This document shows, one piece after another, positions 61,329-64,000 of a stretch of 64,000 nucleotides of DNA; the first letter of the stretch is position 1; the number at the start of each line of letters is the position of its first letter. Source of the stretch: Ornithinibacillus sp047228935 (GTDB taxonomy: Bacteria; Bacillota; Bacilli; Bacillales; Amphibacillaceae); contig NZ_JBFEGG010000001.1 of assembly GCF_047228935.1 (NCBI RefSeq), positions 620,001-684,000 of the forward strand, in the 5' to 3' direction. The notes under the pieces are model-generated. The model ran no database searches and was not told the DNA's origin. It saw nothing but the letters and a program-made list of their open reading frames with translations. A program made the translations under genes and the position numbers.

Positions 61329-61535
61329 TTAAAAACCTTTATATTGTGGTTCTTCTTGTTCAATCTGTTGTACGCGTGGCTCCACAGTGTTTAAAATACT
61401 TTTCGCTTGTTGTGCAGCTTGCTCATATAATTGTTTTGCCTGTTTGTTTTCAGTTTGTAATGCAAACTGCTCGAAGCTAGCTTGGACACTTTTTAATCCT
61501 GCCACTGCTTGTTTAATTTGACTCCCTACAGTCAT
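61329..61535 (-). CDS. DUF1657 small helical protein (first gene of spoVA2-type operon)
   Basis: 68 aa: MTVGSQIKQAVAGLKSVQAS, a second helix QLYEQAAQQAKSILNTVEPR and the same EEPQYK end as the protein at 58701. TGAGGAGGACTATAT precedes the ATG. It opens the operon DUF1657, yhcN-like, spoVAC, spoVAD, spoVAE, DUF1657, DUF421. I did not find a convincing sigma-G promoter upstream. Confidence 0.9.
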   Translation of the reverse strand: MTVGSQIKQAVAGLKSVQASFEQFALQTENKQAKQLYEQAAQQAKSILNTVEPRVQQIEQEEPQYKGF

Positions 61536-61608
61536 ATATAGTCCTCCTCAGATTGAAAGTTTAAGGTGGTTGGAACAGCGCTTTAAAAAACTTTTGGTGT
61601 ATCCATAT

Positions 61609-61640
61609 TAAAAAAGGTGCTCCTAATGGAACACCTTTAG
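61609..61640 (-). terminator. Terminator of the 61.7 kb lipoprotein gene
   Basis: AAAGGTGTTCC, loop atta, GGAGCACCTTTTTT on the minus strand, with one mismatch. It insulates the spoVA-type operon from upstream transcription. Confidence 0.82.
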
Positions 61641-61686
61641 TAATTTACAAATAAGTGGGAAATAACCAAGTAAAAAACTGGCAATA

Positions 61687-62406
61687 TTAATTTCCTTTTA
61701 TATGGAATAAGACTTCATTCAATTCTTCATTTCCGTCTTCCACTTGTTCACTATTAATTGGGATGGAATCTGGTACTGATATAGCAATTGTTTCATCATC
61801 AACCCAACTAGCATTAAGTATGGGCCAATTATAGTCAAATAAATTATTGATTATTTCTTCATTCTCTAAAGTTAAGACAGACCAATCGACTAGGTCTATT
61901 ACCACTATATTCGAAAGGGGATATTCTTGATTGGACGGTCTATTAAATTTTAATAACATTTTGCTTTCCTCAGGAGATATAATAAAATCCTCAAAAGAAG
62001 CTAAATCTGCTACTAAGTGTCCAGTATTATCACTACTTTGATCAAGTAACAAATAAGAACATTGGTCTTGTTGGCAAGAAAATTGCAGTAAGTATATTTC
62101 ATTGTTATCTTTATTAAACAGTTTCTCGATTTTCATTTTTTCAATTACTGTTTTGGGTTCTTCTACTCCTTGTAAATATGCTTTTAATATTGGAATTTGT
62201 TTTAAATTTACACGAATGACTTCATCATCAACTGTAAACTCAATAAATTCGTCAACGATTTCATCTTCTATAATTTCCTCAATAAGCTCTGGCTCTTCAT
62301 TTGCTTCATCCGGATTAATATCGACCTTGACAATTGCTGGTTCATTGTTGCTACAACCAACACCCATAACTAGGAAAAATAGTAAAATGCCAAGCAATTT
62401 TTTCAT
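61687..62406 (-). CDS. Lipoprotein of unknown function
   Basis: 239 aa. Signal KKLLGILLFFLVMGVGC with a clear lipobox, then an acidic stretch (EEPELIEEIIEDEIVDEFIE) and a domain with several beta-strand-like segments (IYLLQFSCQQDQCSYLLLDQ). The CQQDQC pair could form a disulfide. No family recognised. The ATG at 62406 is preceded by TAGGAG at a long spacing of 11; the GTG at 62418 overlaps that site. Single gene with its own terminator. Confidence 0.75.
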   Translation of the reverse strand: MKKLLGILLFFLVMGVGCSNNEPAIVKVDINPDEANEEPELIEEIIEDEIVDEFIEFTVDDEVIRVNLKQIPILKAYLQGVEEPKTVIEKMKIEKLFNKDNNEIYLLQFSCQQDQCSYLLLDQSSDNTGHLVADLASFEDFIISPEESKMLLKFNRPSNQEYPLSNIVVIDLVDWSVLTLENEEIINNLFDYNWPILNASWVDDETIAISVPDSIPINSEQVEDGNEELNEVLFHIKGN

Positions 62407-62578
62407 ATCATTTAACACTCCTATAAAGTGTATAATTTTTAATATTATTATACAGTAATCCTGTAATTAAGAATATAAATAATCTTTTTAGTGTGCCTTT
62501 TCTTAATCTAATCGTTATCTTTTATAAAAAAGATTTGGTAAACTAAACTAAATGAAGAAGGAAGAGAGGGGGATAAAG

Positions 62579-62989
62579 ATGAAAACGTTTCTTTTAAAAC
62601 AGTTACAAATTGTTGAGAGTCAACATGAGGAGCTAGTAAAGACAGATATTGAATTAATTGACGGTCTTATAATCAACAGAGAAGATGATAAAAACACATG
62701 GCTTATAGAAGCATTTATGGATAGAAAGTACTTAGAATGGTTTGAAGATTTAAGTACAAGGCGTGACCAAGTCATGGTCGAAGTAAAGATATCTAAAGTA
62801 ACCAATGCACCTGCAACCTTTATTACCTCTATTGACAGTATTAATAAGATTGGCAAACAGATTAATGTGATTTTTATGGGAACGATAGTAGATAAAAGAA
62901 AAAGTAAAATTGAAGAAATGCTTGGAGAGTTAATTAATCAAGGTTATCAAGGGGAAGAATTATTAGAGAAATTTAAGCAGCTACTATAA
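62579..62989 (+). CDS. YwpF-like family protein
   Basis: 136 aa. MKTFLLKQLQIVESQHEEL, then IELIDGLIINREDDKNTWLI, KISKVTNAPATFITSIDSIN and the end GYQGEELLEKFKQLL fit the YwpF family as known in B. subtilis (single-strand DNA binding region neighbours there), whose role is undefined. ATG at 62579 follows AGAGGGGGATAAAG; the frame is open upstream without a site. Confidence 0.75.
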   Translation: MKTFLLKQLQIVESQHEELVKTDIELIDGLIINREDDKNTWLIEAFMDRKYLEWFEDLSTRRDQVMVEVKISKVTNAPATFITSIDSINKIGKQINVIFMGTIVDKRKSKIEEMLGELINQGYQGEELLEKFKQLL

Positions 62990-63025
62990 AATGGGCTAGA
63001 CCAAACCTCTGCCTAGCCTATTTAA
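62988..63025. terminator. Bidirectional terminator
   Basis: AAATGGGCTAG and CTAGCCTATTT pair (one G-U) around an 11-base loop, between the YwpF-like gene and the convergent glcF. Confidence 0.78.
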
Positions 63026-64000
63026 TGAGTAGTTTCAAATGCCTCTAATAAGAAGTCCACTATATGTACGGCACGTACTGAATCAGACAATCCTTCACGC
63101 TCAATACCCAACTTCATTTGTAGAAGACAACCCGGATTTGCAGTTACAATTGTTTTGGCATTTGTCTTTTTTGTTTGTTCCATTTTGTAATCTAATATTT
63201 GCATCGACATCTTCGACTCAACAATATTATAAATACCTGCAGAACCGCAACATCTACTTGCATCATGCATTTCTACATAGGATACGCCATGAATCGATTG
63301 CAATAATTTACGTGGTTCCATGAATGTTTTTTGCCCATTTTTTAGATGACATGAGTCTTGGTAGGTAACGATTTGATTTGGCAATTTTAACCGTTCTTTA
63401 TCAAAGTCTAACTCAACAAGAATGCTGGTAATATCTTTTATTTTATTTGAAAAACGTTCTGCTCTTTTCTTCCACACTAAATCATCTTTTAATAAATATC
63501 CATAATCGACTAAAAATGCTCCACAACCACCTGCATTTGTAATAATATAGTCAACATCTGCTTTTTCAAATGCTTCGATATTTTTCTTTGCCATTTCTTG
63601 TGCCTTGTTCCGTTCACCACTATGACCATGAAGAGCCCCGCAGCAATTTTGTGATTCTGGTATAACAATTTCGCAACCAGCATATTGTAGAAGTTTCATT
63701 GTCGCATCATTGGTTGTCATAAACAGAGTATCCATTAAACATCCCGAGAAGAAAGCAACTTTTTTCTTCTGTTCTTGTAAAGGAAGGAGATGTTTTGGTC
63801 GGTTTTTCAATTCTTTTTTCTTCGGTACGCTAGGGAGTACTTTCTCCATTGTTTTTAATGATTCAGGGAAAAAGCTCATAATACCACTTTTTCTTGCTAC
63901 CTTTTGTAATCCAGACCGTTGATAAAATCCTAGTAAACTAGTAGCAGAAATCATTCTGTTTTGATTAGGAAAAATGTTGTTAAATACTAGTCCTCGGACC
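63022..64000 (-). CDS. glcF: Glycolate oxidase iron-sulfur subunit GlcF (partial at window edge)
   Basis: The frame is open to base 64000 (upstream residues include VRGLVFNNIFPNQNR), so the N-terminal 4Fe-4S ferredoxin part lies outside. Visible are two CCG domains: FFSGCLMDT with NCCGALHGHSGER, and YQDSCHLKNGQK with SRCCGSAGIYN and NPGCLLQM. These bind a non-cubane iron-sulfur cluster. GlcF passes electrons from glycolate oxidase (GlcD) to quinone. Related LutA/GlpC proteins share the domain, so glycolate is likely but not certain. Confidence 0.9.
   Translation of the reverse strand, partial: VRGLVFNNIFPNQNRMISATSLLGFYQRSGLQKVARKSGIMSFFPESLKTMEKVLPSVPKKKELKNRPKHLLPLQEQKKKVAFFSGCLMDTLFMTTNDATMKLLQYAGCEIVIPESQNCCGALHGHSGERNKAQEMAKKNIEAFEKADVDYIITNAGGCGAFLVDYGYLLKDDLVWKKRAERFSNKIKDITSILVELDFDKERLKLPNQIVTYQDSCHLKNGQKTFMEPRKLLQSIHGVSYVEMHDASRCCGSAGIYNIVESKMSMQILDYKMEQTKKTNAKTIVTANPGCLLQMKLGIEREGLSDSVRAVHIVDFLLEAFETTH

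Noticed and set aside
1..64000. CRISPR arrays, tRNA, rRNA, insertion sequences
   Set aside because: No regularly spaced repeats, tRNA cloverleaf with conserved TTCGA arm, rRNA segments or transposase motifs were seen by eye across the window.

Overview
The window is AT-rich chromosomal DNA from an endospore-forming Bacillaceae (Firmicutes). The evidence is strong AGGAGG-type ribosome binding sites, TTG and GTG starts, many intrinsic terminators, and sporulation and germination families (SpoVAC/AD/AE, GerA/B/C, YjcZ, YhcN/YlaJ, DUF1657). It also has a menaquinol oxidase (QoxABCD) and a glycine-betaine type BCCT carrier. A halotolerant Oceanobacillus/Ornithinibacillus/Virgibacillus-like genus is my guess; the sequence alone does not fix it. 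No rRNA, tRNA, CRISPR array or transposase was seen.

Layout. 1-2.1 kb: molybdenum cofactor genes (mobB partial, mobA, moaB, moaC). 2.3-10.3 kb: housekeeping and stress genes (UPF0182, DHH phosphoesterase, VOC dioxygenase, GNAT), a YjcZ peptide and a possible sporulation cluster (DPBB-DUF3889 protein, DUF1360 protein, Cys/Lys/Arg peptide). 10.3-14.4 kb: flotillin/NfeD pair behind a sigma-W-type promoter, and an AprX-like protease. 14.4-18.3 kb: qoxABCD with a Rex-like site. 18.6-30.7 kb: mixed single genes (second YjcZ, YjaZ protease, Hsp20, hydrolase, secreted subtilisin, BCCT carrier, CoaW, UvrX polymerase, coat-like protein, amidohydrolase, chemoreceptor). 30.7-36.3 kb: accessory region with a Vga-type ABC-F gene behind an attenuator leader, a decayed SRPBCC gene, an RNPP (NprR-like) regulator with its own exported pro-peptide, and a divergent S13 penicillin-binding protein. 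36.3-53.6 kb: AHSA1 protein, divergent topoisomerase III, PyrR-attenuated uracil permease, SpoIID-like, NDH-2, VanW, YceI, an orphan holin/endolysin pair, PepF, TPP riboswitch with ThiT, a permease and a glutamate dehydrogenase. 53.7-57.7 kb: a gerA-type germinant receptor operon whose B gene is frameshifted and which ends in a small two-TM gene. 57.8-61.5 kb: a seven-gene operon with the same gene order as the spoVA2mob heat-resistance operon. 61.7-64 kb: a lipoprotein, a YwpF-like gene and partial glcF.

How parts work together. The spoVA2-type operon and ger operon are adjacent and co-oriented but separated by a terminator; the first concerns DPA uptake and release and spore heat resistance, the second nutrient sensing. 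The ABC-F leader has a consensus promoter, a short upstream ORF, a terminator directly before the gene, and a 10-bp competing helix, so it is probably induced by ribosome-targeting antibiotics. The RNPP regulator stop codon lies in the ribosome binding site of the peptide gene, a translationally coupled receptor/pheromone cassette. A palindrome between the regulator and the S13 PBP gene is a candidate operator. A shared AATTAAAG half-site at the promoters of the VOC dioxygenase and YceI genes suggests a common, unidentified regulator.
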